Below are positions 53,350 through 62,981 of a stretch of 64,000 nucleotides of DNA, piece by piece. The translations under genes were made by a program, and so were the position numbers. Each line of letters starts with the position of its first letter. The stretch's first letter is position 1. Below the pieces are notes generated by a model, which saw only the letters and a list, made by a program, of their open reading frames with translations, was not told the origin of the DNA and made no database searches. This DNA is from Roseibacterium elongatum DSM 19469. GTDB lineage: Bacteria > Pseudomonadota > Alphaproteobacteria > Rhodobacterales > Rhodobacteraceae. The stretch spans positions 1,593,001-1,657,000 of the forward strand of contig NZ_CP004372.1 in the NCBI RefSeq assembly GCF_000590925.1, in the 5' to 3' direction.

Positions 53350-55697
53350 TCATTCGCCATAGGGCACCCAGATCGTTTTCACCTCTGTGGCCGCCTCGAG
53401 AAAGGCACGCCCCTCGCCCGCGCTGCCGCGCCAATCGGGGCTGCCCGCAGGCGCCCAGACGCGCTTGAGGTTCCCGGCCGAGGCGCTGTCGATCACCGCC
53501 TGATCCGCGGTCGAGAAATTCCACAGCGCATCGACCTCCTGATGCCCGGCCAGCGCCGTGGCGATATCCGCCGCATCGCCCGTTACGATATTGACGACGC
53601 CCCCCGGTACGTCCGACGTGTCGAGTACCTGGTACAGGTCGGTTGCGGCCAGCGGGTACGGGCCCGAGGGCACCAACACCACGCGGTTGCCCATGGCGAT
53701 GGCCGGCGCGATCAGCGACACTGCCCCAAGCAGGGGTGCGTCCTCAGGCGCCAGGGCGCCGATGATCCCGACCGGCTCGCGCATGGCCATGGCCACGCCC
53801 CGGATCGGCACGGATTTCACTGCGCCATCGAATTTGTCCGCCCAGGCCGCGTAGCTGAACAGCCGCGCGATCGAGACCTCGACTTCCGCCTCGGCCTTGG
53901 CCGCGTTGATGGCGGTCAGGGCGCGGACACGCTCGGCAAACTCTTCGGCGCGGGCCGACAGGTTTTCGGCGATGTAATACAGGATCTGCGCGCGCAGATG
54001 CCCGGTGGTCTTTGACCAGCCCGCGGCGCCGCGCGCCGCCTCGACCGCGTTGCGGATATCCTTTCGGTTGCCAAGTCCGACATGGCCCAAAAGCTCTCCT
54101 CGTTTCGACCAGACGGGCCGCGAATAGCCGCTGTCGGGGCGCGCCTGTTTGCCGCCGATATACATCTTGGCGGTGCGGTCCAGGCCCGGTGCCTCGACCG
54201 TATCGGGGGCGGGAAAGGGCGCGACCGGCTTGCGCGGCATCAGCTTGGTCGTGGGTTTCAGGTAGGCCGACACCCCCTCCCACCCGCCTTCGCGGCCGAA
54301 CCCGCTCTCGCGCACACCGCCAAAGGGGGCGGCCGCGTCGAACAGGTTGGTGGCGTTGACCCAGACCACGCCGGCGGCCAGTTTTGGCGCGATGTCGAGC
54401 GCGAGGTTCAGGTTCTCGCTCCAGACTGTCGCGGCCAGCCCGTAACGCGTGTTGTTGGCCAGGTCCACCGCCTCGGACGGCGTGCGGAAGGTGGTCGAGA
54501 CCAACACCGGGCCAAAGATTTCCTCCTGCATCAGCGGCGCGGCGGGGCTGAGGCCGGTGATCAGCGTCGGCGGATAGAAACAGCCCGTCTCGGGCTCGCC
54601 ACCTGCGCGCGATAGACCTGCCCTTCGCTATTGGCCTCCACCATGCGCGTGATCGTCTGGTGCTGGATGGGGTCCACCAGCGCGCCCACGTCGATGCATT
54701 TGTCCAGCGGGTCGCCGACGCGCAAGCGATCCATGCGGGTCTTGAGCCGCGTGTGGAAATCCTCGGCGATGCCTTCCTGCACCAGCAGGCGCGAGCCCGC
54801 GCAGCAGACCTGCCCCTGGTTGAACCAGATGGCATCGACCAGCCCCTCGATGGCGCTGTCGATGTCGGCGTCGTCGAAGACGATGTAGGGGGATTTCCCG
54901 CCCAATTCGAGCGTCAGCGACTTGCCCGATCCCGCCGTCGCCTCGCGGATGCGGCGACCCACGGCGGTCGATCCGGTAAAGGCGATCTTGGCCACGTCCG
55001 GGTGGGTGACCAGCGCCTCGCCGGTTGCGCCGTCGCCGGTGACGATATTGACTACACCCTTGGGCAACCCCGCCTCGCGGCAGATATCGGCGAACAGCAG
55101 AGCCGTCAGCGAGGTGTATTCGGCCGGTTTCAGAACCACCGTGTTCCCGGCGGCCAAAGCCGGCGCGATCTTCCACGCCAGCATCAGCAGCGGAAAGTTC
55201 CAGGGGATGATCTGACCGCAGACGCCAAGGGGCGCATGACCCGGCATCTCGCTGTCCATCAATTGCGCCAGACCGGCGTGATAGTAGAAATGACGCTGCG
55301 CCAGCGGCACGTCGATATCGCGGCTTTCGCGGATCGGCTTGCCGTTATCGAGCGATTCCAGCACCGCGAACAAGCGCGCGTGTTTTTGCAACAACCGCGC
55401 CAGGGCATAGAGGTATTTCGCCCGCGCATGCCCCGGCAGGTTCGACCATTTTGGAAATGCCTTGGACGCGGCGGCAACGGCCACCTCGACGTCATGGGCG
55501 CTGCCCTGGGTCAGTCGCGCCAACTCCTCGCCGGTTGCCGGGTTCTTCGCGGCGAACCCCTGCCCGGCATCGGTGAACGCGCCTTCTACGAAATGCCCGA
55601 AATCCGGGCCGCGCGTGGCGATCCACTCGCGCGCCTCCGCGTCGCTTTCGGGCGCGGGGCCATACTCCATCGTGTCGAAAATCTCGCGGGCGGTCAT
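53350..55697 (-). CDS. tandem aldehyde dehydrogenase, 782 residues (frameshifted)
   Basis: A complete aldehyde dehydrogenase domain (residues about 30-490) is followed by a second, degenerate domain. The first has IIPWNFPLLMLAWKIAPAL, FTGSTAVGRRI, catalytic Glu in LTLELGGKSPYIVF, and Cys in NQGQVCCAGSR. The second (from about MYIGGKQARPDSGYSRPVW) ends early and lacks the ELGGK and catalytic cysteine motifs. One G is missing near 54597; repair gives YRAQVAEPETGCFYPPT. Downstream coupling to deoC suggests oxidation of the acetaldehyde that DeoC releases. Confidence 0.88.
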
Positions 55698-55746
55698 TTG
55701 CGATCCTCATCCTTTTGCCGGACACGGAAATCTTCAGGTTTCCGAC

Positions 55747-55791
55747 CCGAAAAACTCGAGTTTTTCGGCGTGTTTTCCTGCAGGAAAACAC
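55747..55791. repeat. double-palindrome CTCGAG repeat, copy 2
   Basis: Two perfect 22-bp palindromes lie one base apart: one centred on AAAACTCGAGTTTT (55747-55768) and one centred on TTTTCCTGCAGGAAAA (55770-55791). The block is related to 47009-47050. Between deoC and the aldehyde dehydrogenase it could limit downstream transcription. Confidence 0.65.
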
Positions 55792-55803
55792 ACCCCACTC
55801 CAA

Positions 55804-56817
55804 TCATCCCATCGGATGCCGGTAACTGGCCGAATACTGGCCCGTGGCGTGATGTTCCAACTGCCGCTCGATATCGCCAAGCAGCGACGACGCGCCGAAG
55901 CGGAACAGGTCGGGGCGCAGCCAGCGGTCGCCCAACTCCTCCTTGATCATCGAGAGATAGACCAGCGCGTCCTTGGCCTTGGAGATGCCGCCAGCAGGTT
56001 TGTAGCCCACCTTGAACCCGGTCGCGGCCTCGTAGGCCCGGATGGCGCGGATCATGGTCAGCGTCACGGGCAGGGTTGCGTTCACGCTTTCCTTGCCGGT
56101 CGATGTCTTGATGAAATCGGCCCCCGCCATCATGCACACGAGCGAGGCGCGCGCCACATTGCGCAGCGTGCCCAACTCGCCCGTGGCAAGGATCGCCTTG
56201 ACATGCGCATCCCCGCAGGCGGCGCGAAACTCGGCCATTTCGTCATAAAGCGCCTGCCAGTTCCCGGTCAGGACATGGCGGCGCGAGATGACGATGTCGA
56301 TCTCTTTCGCGCCGGCCTTCACGCTTTCCTCGATTTCCTTCACCCGCAGATGATAGGGCGACAAACCGGCGGGAAAGCCGGTGGACACGGCGGCGATGGG
56401 AATGCCCGTCCCCTCAAGCGCCTCGACCGCCGTGGGCACCATCTCGTGATAGACGCAGACGGCGCCGGTCGTGATCGCGGGCAGGTCGAGCGCATCCAGA
56501 ATGTCGGCGCGCACCGGTTGGCGGGCCTTGGCGCAGAGGCGCCGCACGCGCCCCGGCGTGTCATCGCCCGCCAGCGTCGTCAGGTCGATGCATGTGACCG
56601 CGCGGGCCAGCCACGCGGCCTGGTAGGCCTTTTTCACGCTGCGGCGGCCGGGCAGGGTGGCGGCGCGACGTTCGATGGCCGAGGTGTTGGCCTGCACCCG
56701 CGCGACCCAGTCGAGGTCGAGCCCAGTGCCTGCATTGCGCGGTAGATGGAGTTGCGGCAACTGGTCGGACGGAGCGGTCCGCACGCTGGCATCCGTGGCG
56801 GTCTGGGCGTCGGTCAT
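55804..56817 (-). CDS. deoC: deoxyribose-phosphate aldolase
   Basis: DeoC splits 2-deoxyribose-5-phosphate into glyceraldehyde-3-phosphate and acetaldehyde. The 337-residue protein is the long class I type: CIDLTTLAGDDTPGRVRRLC, VSTGFPAGLSPYHLRVKEIE (cut), DIVISRRHVLTGNWQAL, VKAILATGELGT, and the Schiff-base lysine in DFIKTSTGKESVNATLP. A second lysine is in GFKVGYKPAGGISKAKDAL. The aldehyde dehydrogenase follows after 106 bases, and deoD lies 6.5 kb away at the window end. Confidence 0.95.
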   Translation of the reverse strand: MTDAQTATDASVRTAPSDQLPQLHLPRNAGTGLDLDWVARVQANTSAIERRAATLPGRRSVKKAYQAAWLARAVTCIDLTTLAGDDTPGRVRRLCAKARQPVRADILDALDLPAITTGAVCVYHEMVPTAVEALEGTGIPIAAVSTGFPAGLSPYHLRVKEIEESVKAGAKEIDIVISRRHVLTGNWQALYDEMAEFRAACGDAHVKAILATGELGTLRNVARASLVCMMAGADFIKTSTGKESVNATLPVTLTMIRAIRAYEAATGFKVGYKPAGGISKAKDALVYLSMIKEELGDRWLRPDLFRFGASSLLGDIERQLEHHATGQYSASYRHPMG

Positions 56818-56857
56818 GATCTGTCGCGCTGTCTTGGATCGGTCGGGCGAAACCGTG

Positions 56858-57280
56858 TCACGGGCGGCGGGCGAAGGCAAGCTTGACCAAACGGTCAAAA
56901 CATGGGTGCGGGCGCCCCTCCAGTAGGGCACTGTGAACGGGGCGCACCGCCCGCACATGTCCGCCCTGCCAGCGGCCGCGGTCGCGGACAATGTCGGCGT
57001 TCAGCTTCCGCAGCGCCTCCAATTCGGACATGCCGCGCGCGCGGTAGGTTGCGACGAACCGTGCGATTGCGGCGTCCGGGATGTGGAGCGTTCGGGCGCG
57101 CCGCCGCTCTGCCGCGATGGCACGTTGCCCCGGCGCAAATGGAAAGGCCCGCTGGACCACACGGGCCCTTGCCGGAGCGGGCGACCGTATGCGCCGCCGC
57201 CGCCCAATGCGGGTCGCCAAGCGTCTAAGCGTCACGACACTCAACAAGATACCAACCACAATGAAACCGGTGTCGCCCAT
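56858..57280 (-). CDS. membrane-anchored basic protein of unknown function
   Basis: The 140-residue product starts with a hydrophobic helix (GFIVVGILLSVVTLRRLAT), followed by a very arginine-rich region and a helical part with IPDAAIARFVATYRARGMSE and LEALRKLNADIVRDRGRW. No family is recognised. It lies 40 bases before deoC on the same strand and may share its promoter region. The basic composition partly reflects high GC, so certainty is moderate. Confidence 0.55.
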   Translation of the reverse strand: MGDTGFIVVGILLSVVTLRRLATRIGRRRRIRSPAPARARVVQRAFPFAPGQRAIAAERRRARTLHIPDAAIARFVATYRARGMSELEALRKLNADIVRDRGRWQGGHVRAVRPVHSALLEGRPHPCFDRLVKLAFARRP

Positions 57281-57376
57281 GACGCCCCCGCATAGCTCGA
57301 GTCACGCCGGTCCTACCGCCCGGTGTTGACGGAAACGGGGCGGATTTGAGGGAATTCTGCTGCGCAGCGCGGGCGC

Positions 57377-57419
57377 AAAAAAATCAGCCCCGCGCCTTGG
57401 TGAGGATGGGCGCGGGGCT
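57377..57419 (-). terminator. Rho-independent terminator of ccr
   Basis: On the minus strand AGCCCCGCGCC and GGCGCGGGGCT form an 11-bp stem with a 12-base loop, followed after GA by a run of seven T. It lies about 47 bases after the ccr stop. Confidence 0.88.
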
Positions 57420-57465
57420 GGTGTGACGCCGCCGGTGAGGGTGACGGCGTATCGATGTCAGGTGA

Positions 57466-58761
57466 TCATGACGCGGTCGGGCCGGCCTCGAGCACATCCT
57501 CAAGCGTGCGCAGCCCGGTCTTGGGGGCCTGCACCAGAACCGCCATGTTGCCGGGTTTGTGTTCGTTGCGGCGCATCTTCATATGCGCCTCGGGCAGGTC
57601 GTCCCAGGGAAAGACTTCGGACATGCAGGGGTCGAGGCGACGCTCGAGCATCAGCTTGTTGGCCGCGGACGCCTGCTTGAGATGCGCGAAATGGCTGCCC
57701 TGCAGACGTTTCTGGTGCGACCACATGTGGCGCACGTCGAAGGTGCAGTTATAGCCCGAGGTGCCGGCGCAGATCACGACCATGCCGCCGCGCTTGACGA
57801 CAAAGGTCGAGACGGGAAAGGTTGCCTCGCCCGGATGCTCGAAGACCATGTCGACATTCACGCCCTTGCCGGTGATGTCCCAGATCGCCTTGCCGAATTT
57901 GCGGACCTCGCCGAACCATTCCTTGTATTCCTCGGTGCCGACTTCGGGCAGGCGGCCCCAGCACTTGAAATCCTTGCGGTTGATCACGCCCTTGGCGCCC
58001 AGGTCCATGACGAACTGGCGCTTGTCCTCCTCGGAGATCACGCCGATCGCATTGGCGCCGGCCGTGTTGATCAACTGGATTGCGAACGAACCAAGGCCGC
58101 CCGACGCGCCCCAGACGAGAACGTTCTGGCCCGGTTTCAGGTCGTGCGGCTCGTGGCCGAAAAGCATCCGGTAGGCCGTGGCCAAGGTGAGCGTGTAACA
58201 GGCCGACTCTTCCCAGCTCAGGTGCTTGGGCCGCGGCATCAGCTGTTGCGCCTGCACGCGGGTGAATTGGGCAAAGCTGCCATCGGCGGTCTCGTAGCCC
58301 CAGATACGCTGCGACGGTGACAGCATCGGGTCGCCGCCGTTGCATTCCTCGTCGTCGCCGTCATCCTGGTTGCAGTGGACGACGACCTCGTCGCCAACCT
58401 TCCAGCGTGTGACCTTGTCGCCCACGGCCCAGACGATCCCCGCCGCGTCCGAGCCGATCACCGCATAGGGCGCCTTGTGCTGCAGGAACACCGATACCGG
58501 CTGCCCCAGACAGGCCCAGACACCGTTATAGTTCACGCCCGCTGCCATCACGAGAACCAGCACGTCATGGCTGTCGAGCTTGGGGGTGTCGATGACTTCG
58601 ACCTTCAGCGCCTCGGTCGGTTCGCCATGCCGTTCCTGCCGCAGCACCCAGCCATACATCTGCGCCGGGACATGCCCGAGGGGCGGGATCTCGCCCATCT
58701 CGTAAAGGTCTTTCTTGGGCGCATCGTAGTCCGCGATCGCGGGGTTGCTGTCGAGTGCCAT
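57466..58761 (-). CDS. ccrA: crotonyl-CoA carboxylase/reductase
   Basis: Ccr reductively carboxylates crotonyl-CoA to (2S)-ethylmalonyl-CoA with NADPH and CO2, the key step of the ethylmalonyl-CoA pathway. The 431-residue MDR-family protein is full length: MYGWVLRQERHGEPTEALKV (cut), VMAAGVNYNGVWACLGQPVS, VVVHCNQDDGDDEECNGGDPM in part, VLVWGASGGLGSFAIQL, and TFDVRHMWSHQKRLQGSHF. The motif with NYNGVWA and the acidic DDGDDEEC loop is specific to Ccr. ecm lies 2.2 kb away. A TGCCGCAAT/CCGCAATGCGG dyad upstream resembles sites at ecm. Confidence 0.95.
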   Translation of the reverse strand: MALDSNPAIADYDAPKKDLYEMGEIPPLGHVPAQMYGWVLRQERHGEPTEALKVEVIDTPKLDSHDVLVLVMAAGVNYNGVWACLGQPVSVFLQHKAPYAVIGSDAAGIVWAVGDKVTRWKVGDEVVVHCNQDDGDDEECNGGDPMLSPSQRIWGYETADGSFAQFTRVQAQQLMPRPKHLSWEESACYTLTLATAYRMLFGHEPHDLKPGQNVLVWGASGGLGSFAIQLINTAGANAIGVISEEDKRQFVMDLGAKGVINRKDFKCWGRLPEVGTEEYKEWFGEVRKFGKAIWDITGKGVNVDMVFEHPGEATFPVSTFVVKRGGMVVICAGTSGYNCTFDVRHMWSHQKRLQGSHFAHLKQASAANKLMLERRLDPCMSEVFPWDDLPEAHMKMRRNEHKPGNMAVLVQAPKTGLRTLEDVLEAGPTAS

Positions 58762-58789
58762 GACCGGGCGTCCTCCTTGGTCGGTGCGA

Positions 58790-58802
58790 TGCCGCAATGC
58801 GG
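58790..58802. promoter_or_regulatory. candidate operator upstream of ccr
   Basis: CCGCAATGCGG (58792-58802) is a palindrome 31 bases before the ccr start. It includes ATGCCGCAA, one base different from the TTGCCGCAA found twice near the ecm promoter. Confidence 0.35.
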
Positions 58803-58896
58803 AATCGTGTCTTGATGCTGCAGCAACTCATAGATTCAGCCGCGCAACAAAGCAAACAGGAAAATGCCGGTTCGTGAAATATTATGTCGCAAGCGG

Positions 58897-59361
58897 TCAG
58901 CGGTAGCCTGCCGCCTTCAGCCACTGCCGGATCTCGCGGCCGACCGTTTGCGCCTCGGGATTGTGGTGGTTGGGATCCGTCACTTTGACCACCGTGCCAC
59001 TGGCCAGTTCAAACGCGAGGCCATGGCCGCCGGAGTCCAGACAGCGCCCGCTCATCACGTCGTCGACCTCGGCCAATGGGTAGGTTTCCGTCTTGGTGCC
59101 CAGCGGTTTGTGCCGGCTGACCGTTGCCAGACCGTTGGTTCTGCTCAGATGCAACTGGTTCGGCCCGGCGTGCCAGGCTGCCGCCGCCCCAAAGCCCGCA
59201 AAGATCAGGCCAACCAGAATGGCAAGGAAATTCGGCGGGTCCGCCAATCCGGCCAGAATAGCCAGGAGCGCCCCCATCCCGCCGAAGAAAAACAGGAACA
59301 GACCGCCCCTGCGCGGACAATCCACAATCAGGCTGTCATCAGTCTGTACGGTTATTCGCAC
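58897..59361 (-). CDS. membrane protein of unknown function
   Basis: The 154-residue product starts with a GTG at 59361 (MRITVQTDDSLIVDCPRRGG) and has two helices around residues 22-58 (LFLFFFGGMGALLAILAGL and FLAILVGLIFAGFGAAAAW). The rest is a beta-rich PH-like region (LATVSRHKPLGTKTETYPLA, GLAFELASGTVVKVTD). It overlaps the acyltransferase gene by 10 bases, so the two are coupled. The function is unknown. Confidence 0.7.
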   Translation of the reverse strand: MRITVQTDDSLIVDCPRRGGLFLFFFGGMGALLAILAGLADPPNFLAILVGLIFAGFGAAAAWHAGPNQLHLSRTNGLATVSRHKPLGTKTETYPLAEVDDVMSGRCLDSGGHGLAFELASGTVVKVTDPNHHNPEAQTVGREIRQWLKAAGYR

Positions 59362-60749
59362 GACACCACCTTGGGCGTTTCAGAGATGGGATCGAGCAGA
59401 TGCGCGACGGAATTGGCATAGAACGCCACGATGGGGCGGCCGGGGTCGGTGACCTCGATCCGGTCCCCATCGCGCGTGATCATGCGACGCTCCATCAGGC
59501 CGCGCAGCCCGACCTCGACCGTATAGTCAGGGTCGGCGCGGGGCACGTGAACCGTGATGCCGGCCGCGTCAGCCGCGGCGATCTGCGCGGCGACCCGACG
59601 CGTCAGGGCGGCGTGGCTGGTGACGCCCTGGGCCAGGGCATGCGCCACCAGAGGCACCGGCGTCACGGGCATGACACGCGCGATCCGGTCCATCAGGTTC
59701 GCCCCCAGCGCCTCGGCGTCGTCCACGTGACCCTGCGACAGGAACTCGGTCAGGCTGAGCGGGTCGCCGAAACTGACCGCGGCATAGCCATAGCGGTGGA
59801 ACCGGCCCGTCAGGCGCAACCAGATCTGCCGCCGCAGATAGCGATAGATCGGGCGGACGGAAAACCGAAAGCGCCGCGTGCCGTTCAGATGCGCGTCGAT
59901 CAGATTGCGGTCTTCCATCACCCGGTCGTAATTCAGCGCCACCGGCACAAAGACCACGTCGCGCGAGACGCCCGGCTGGAACCCGTCGAGGATGTACGAG
60001 ATCAAACCCAGCTTCGGTTTGCCAAGCGCACCGGTCCGGCTGAGCCCGCCTTCGGGAAAGACCGCCTGCGTGACGCCCGCCTCGGTCGCCATCTGCACAT
60101 AGCGGGCCAGCACCCTGCGATAGAGCGCGTTGTTGTAGCGGCGGCGGATGAAATAGCCGCCCATGGCGCGCACCAGTTGCCGCAGAGGCCAGACCCGCGC
60201 CCATTCCCCCACCGCATAGGCCAGCGCCGAGCGTTCGGCCACCAGCCACGTCACCAGCACGTAATCCATGTTCGAGCGGTGGTTCATCACGAAGATGACG
60301 GTGGAGGTCGTCGGCACCGATTCGAGCGCCGGGTCATTGGCATGGGCCAGACGCACGCGATAGAGTGACTGGCTGAGCAGGCGCGCGACACGGATGGCAA
60401 AGCTGAAATAGGTAAAGGCGGAAAAGCCGGGCACGATCTCGCGGGCGTAGCGTTCGGCCTTCTGGAAGGCGACATCCTCGCGGATGCCGTTTGCATGGGC
60501 ATGATCCGCGATCGCCTGCGCCACCTCAGGGTCGTAGATCAGCCGCCGAACCGTATCCATGCGGCGCGCCAGTTTGAAGGGCTGGATCGGGCGGGCCAGC
60601 CGCGTGTTGAGCTGCTCGACCGCCGCCTCGAGCCTACGCCGCAGGAACCAGCGCACCGACGGAAACAGAAAGTGCGAGGCAAAGGTAACTGCGGCGAACA
60701 GCAGGATCAGGATGAACAGCCAGAGCGGCAGGGTTACCGGGGTCGTCAT
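59352..60749 (-). CDS. glycerol-3-phosphate acyltransferase-like (PlsB-type) protein
   Basis: The 465-residue protein has one N-terminal membrane helix (WLFILILLFAAVTFASHFLF) and a PlsC-fold acyltransferase domain. The catalytic HxxxxD is in VIFVMNHRSNMDYVLVTWL, with the glycerol-phosphate site in TQAVFPEGGLSRTGALGKPK and VFVPVALNYDRVMEDR. It is much shorter than E. coli PlsB (about 807 residues) but has the PlsB order of blocks. It likely acylates glycerol-3-phosphate or a lysolipid. It is divergent from ecm. Confidence 0.85.
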   Translation of the reverse strand: MTTPVTLPLWLFILILLFAAVTFASHFLFPSVRWFLRRRLEAAVEQLNTRLARPIQPFKLARRMDTVRRLIYDPEVAQAIADHAHANGIREDVAFQKAERYAREIVPGFSAFTYFSFAIRVARLLSQSLYRVRLAHANDPALESVPTTSTVIFVMNHRSNMDYVLVTWLVAERSALAYAVGEWARVWPLRQLVRAMGGYFIRRRYNNALYRRVLARYVQMATEAGVTQAVFPEGGLSRTGALGKPKLGLISYILDGFQPGVSRDVVFVPVALNYDRVMEDRNLIDAHLNGTRRFRFSVRPIYRYLRRQIWLRLTGRFHRYGYAAVSFGDPLSLTEFLSQGHVDDAEALGANLMDRIARVMPVTPVPLVAHALAQGVTSHAALTRRVAAQIAAADAAGITVHVPRADPDYTVEVGLRGLMERRMITRDGDRIEVTDPGRPIVAFYANSVAHLLDPISETPKVVSCE

Positions 60750-60872
60750 GGCCTGCAAGCTGGCAGTATTGCGCGCGCAAAACAATCGCTGCCGTTGCGC
60801 CGGCCAAAGGATCGCGGCACGATGGTTCAACTTTTTCGTGCTACGGTTCCGCCTGAGCCCTGCATCCCCGGC

Positions 60873-60947
60873 TTGCCGCAACGCAGCGAATTGACAGGGA
60901 CAGATTGTTTTACATATATCCCACTGTGCGCAATGAAATTGCGGCAA
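60873..60947 (+). promoter_or_regulatory. ecm promoter flanked by TTGCSGCAA sites
   Basis: A -35 box TTGACA (60891-60896) and a weak -10 TATATC (60915-60920) lie 49 bases before the ecm GTG. TTGCCGCAA (60873-60881) and TTGCGGCAA (60939-60947), the same 9-bp palindrome read on opposite strands, flank the promoter on both sides. This suggests control by a dimeric regulator. Confidence 0.5.
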
Positions 60948-60968
60948 ACTGATTCAGGAGGCCCGCCC

Positions 60969-62937
60969 GTGACCGCCCAAACCCGTGACAAGCCATGGCT
61001 CATCCGTACCTATGCCGGTCATTCCACCGCCAAGGCGTCGAACGCGCTTTACCGCGGCAACCTGGCCAAGGGTCAAACGGGCCTGTCGGTCGCGTTCGAT
61101 CTGCCGACCCAAACGGGCTATGACAGCGACCATGTCCTTGCACGGGGCGAGGTGGGCAAGGTCGGGGTTCCGATCTGCCATCTGGGCGACATGCGAACGC
61201 TGTTCGACGAGATCCCGCTTGAGCAGATGAACACCTCGATGACGATCAACGCCACCGCGCCGTGGCTGTTGTCGCTCTACATCGCCGTGGCCGAGGAACA
61301 GGGCGCCGACATTTCCAAGCTTCAGGGCACGGTGCAGAACGACCTGATCAAGGAATACCTCAGCCGCGGCACCTATATCTGTCCGCCGAAACCTTCGCTG
61401 CGCATGATCGCGGACGTGGCCGAGTACTGCTATACCAACGTGCCCAAGTGGAACCCGATGAATGTGTGTTCCTACCACCTGCAAGAGGCCGGCGCGACGC
61501 CCGAGCAGGAACTGGCCTATGCGCTGGGCACCGCGATTGCCGTGCTGGATGAGTTGCGCCCGTGCGTCCCGGCGGAAGACTTCCCGCGCCTGGTCGGGCG
61601 CATCTCCTTCTTCGTGAATGCCGGCATCCGCTTCGTCACCGAGATGTGCAAGATGCGCGCCTTCGTCGATCTGTGGGATGAAATCTGCGCCGAACGTTAT
61701 GGCGTCGAAGATGCGAAATACCGCCGCTTCCGATATGGGGTGCAGGTCAACTCGCTCGGCCTGACGGAACAGCAGCCGGAAAACAACGTCTACCGCATCC
61801 TGATCGAGATGCTGGCCGTGACGCTCTCGAAAAAGGCCCGCGCCCGCGCCGTGCAGCTGCCCGCCTGGAACGAGGCGCTGGGCCTGCCGCGCCCCTGGGA
61901 TCAGCAATGGTCGATGCGCATGCAGCAGATCATGGCCTTTGAAACCGACCTTCTGGAATATGGCGATCTGTTCGACGGTAACCCCGTTGTCGATGCCAAG
62001 GTCGAAGAGTTGAAAGCGGGCGCGCGCGCCGAACTGGCCAATCTCGACTCGATGGGCGGGGCCGATCGCCGCAATCGAATACATGAAGTCGCGGTTGGTC
62101 GAGTCCAATGCCGATCGCGTCGGCGGGATCGAACGTGGCGACACGACCGTTGTCGGCGTGAACAAGTACACCCAATCCGAACCCTCGCCGCTGATGGGCG
62201 AGGATGGCGGCATCATGACCGTCGATCCCGGTGTCGAGGCCGACCAGATTGACCGCCTGAACGCCTGGCGCGAGGCGCGGGACGAAGCCGCAGTGCAAGG
62301 CGCGCTGGCCGATCTGCGCGCCGCCGCCACCGAGGGGCGCAACATCATGCCCGCTTCGATCGCCGCGGCCAAGGCGGGTGCGACGACCGGCGAATGGTCG
62401 GGCGTCATGCGCGCGGTTCACGGTCAGTATCGCGGGCCCACCGGCGTGTCGAAATCGGTGTCGAACAAGACCGAAGGGCTGGATGACATCCGCGCCGCCG
62501 TGGATGCCGTCAGCGACAGCCTGGGACGCCGGCTGAAATTCCTCGTGGGCAAGCCGGGGCTCGACGGCCATTCCAATGGTGCCGAGCAAATCGCCTTCCG
62601 TGCGCGCGATTGCGGCATGGATATTTCCTACGAAGGGATTCGCCTGACCCCGGCCGAAATCATCGAAGCCGCCAAGACCGAAGAGGTTCATGTCATTGGC
62701 CTGTCGATCCTGTCGGGCAGCCACATTCCCCTGATCCGCGAGGTCATGGACCGTCTGCGCGCCGAAGGCATGGATCATATTCCCGTCCTTGTCGGTGGCA
62801 TCATTCCGGACGAGGACGCGCAAACCCTGTTGGGCTATGGCGTGGCGCGCGTGTACACGCCCAAGGACTTCGAATTGAACCGGATCATGATGGATATCGT
62901 GGCCTGCGCCGACCCGGAATCCATTGCGGCCGAGTGA
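60969..62937 (+). CDS. ecm: ethylmalonyl-CoA mutase (frameshifted)
   Basis: This coenzyme B12-dependent mutase converts ethylmalonyl-CoA to methylsuccinyl-CoA. The GTG at 60969 follows CAGGAGG by seven bases. The N-terminal half has LIRTYAGHSTAKASNALYR, GLSVAFDLPTQTGYDSDH, and VGRISFFVNAGIRFVTEMCK. The cobalamin-binding domain has GKPGLDGHSNGAEQIAFRAR with the DxHxxG motif, then VIGLSILSGSHIPLI and VLVGGIIPDEDA. An extra C at 62062-62063 shifts the frame in DSMGGA; removing it gives IAAIEYMKSRLV and 655 residues. Confidence 0.92.
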
Positions 62938-62981
62938 CTCCGGAATATTTGGCCAAGTCGACCAGTTAACCTTTTGCCTTG

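Noticed and set aside
53350..55697. Two separate aldehyde dehydrogenase genes
   Set aside because: The N-terminal part ends and the next begins within one conserved region (YRAQVAEPETGCFYPPT), and a single restored base joins them, so it is one long protein.
60969..62937. Separate large and small mutase subunit genes
   Set aside because: The split falls inside the conserved GGAIAAIEYMK region rather than at a domain border, which indicates one gene with a frameshift.
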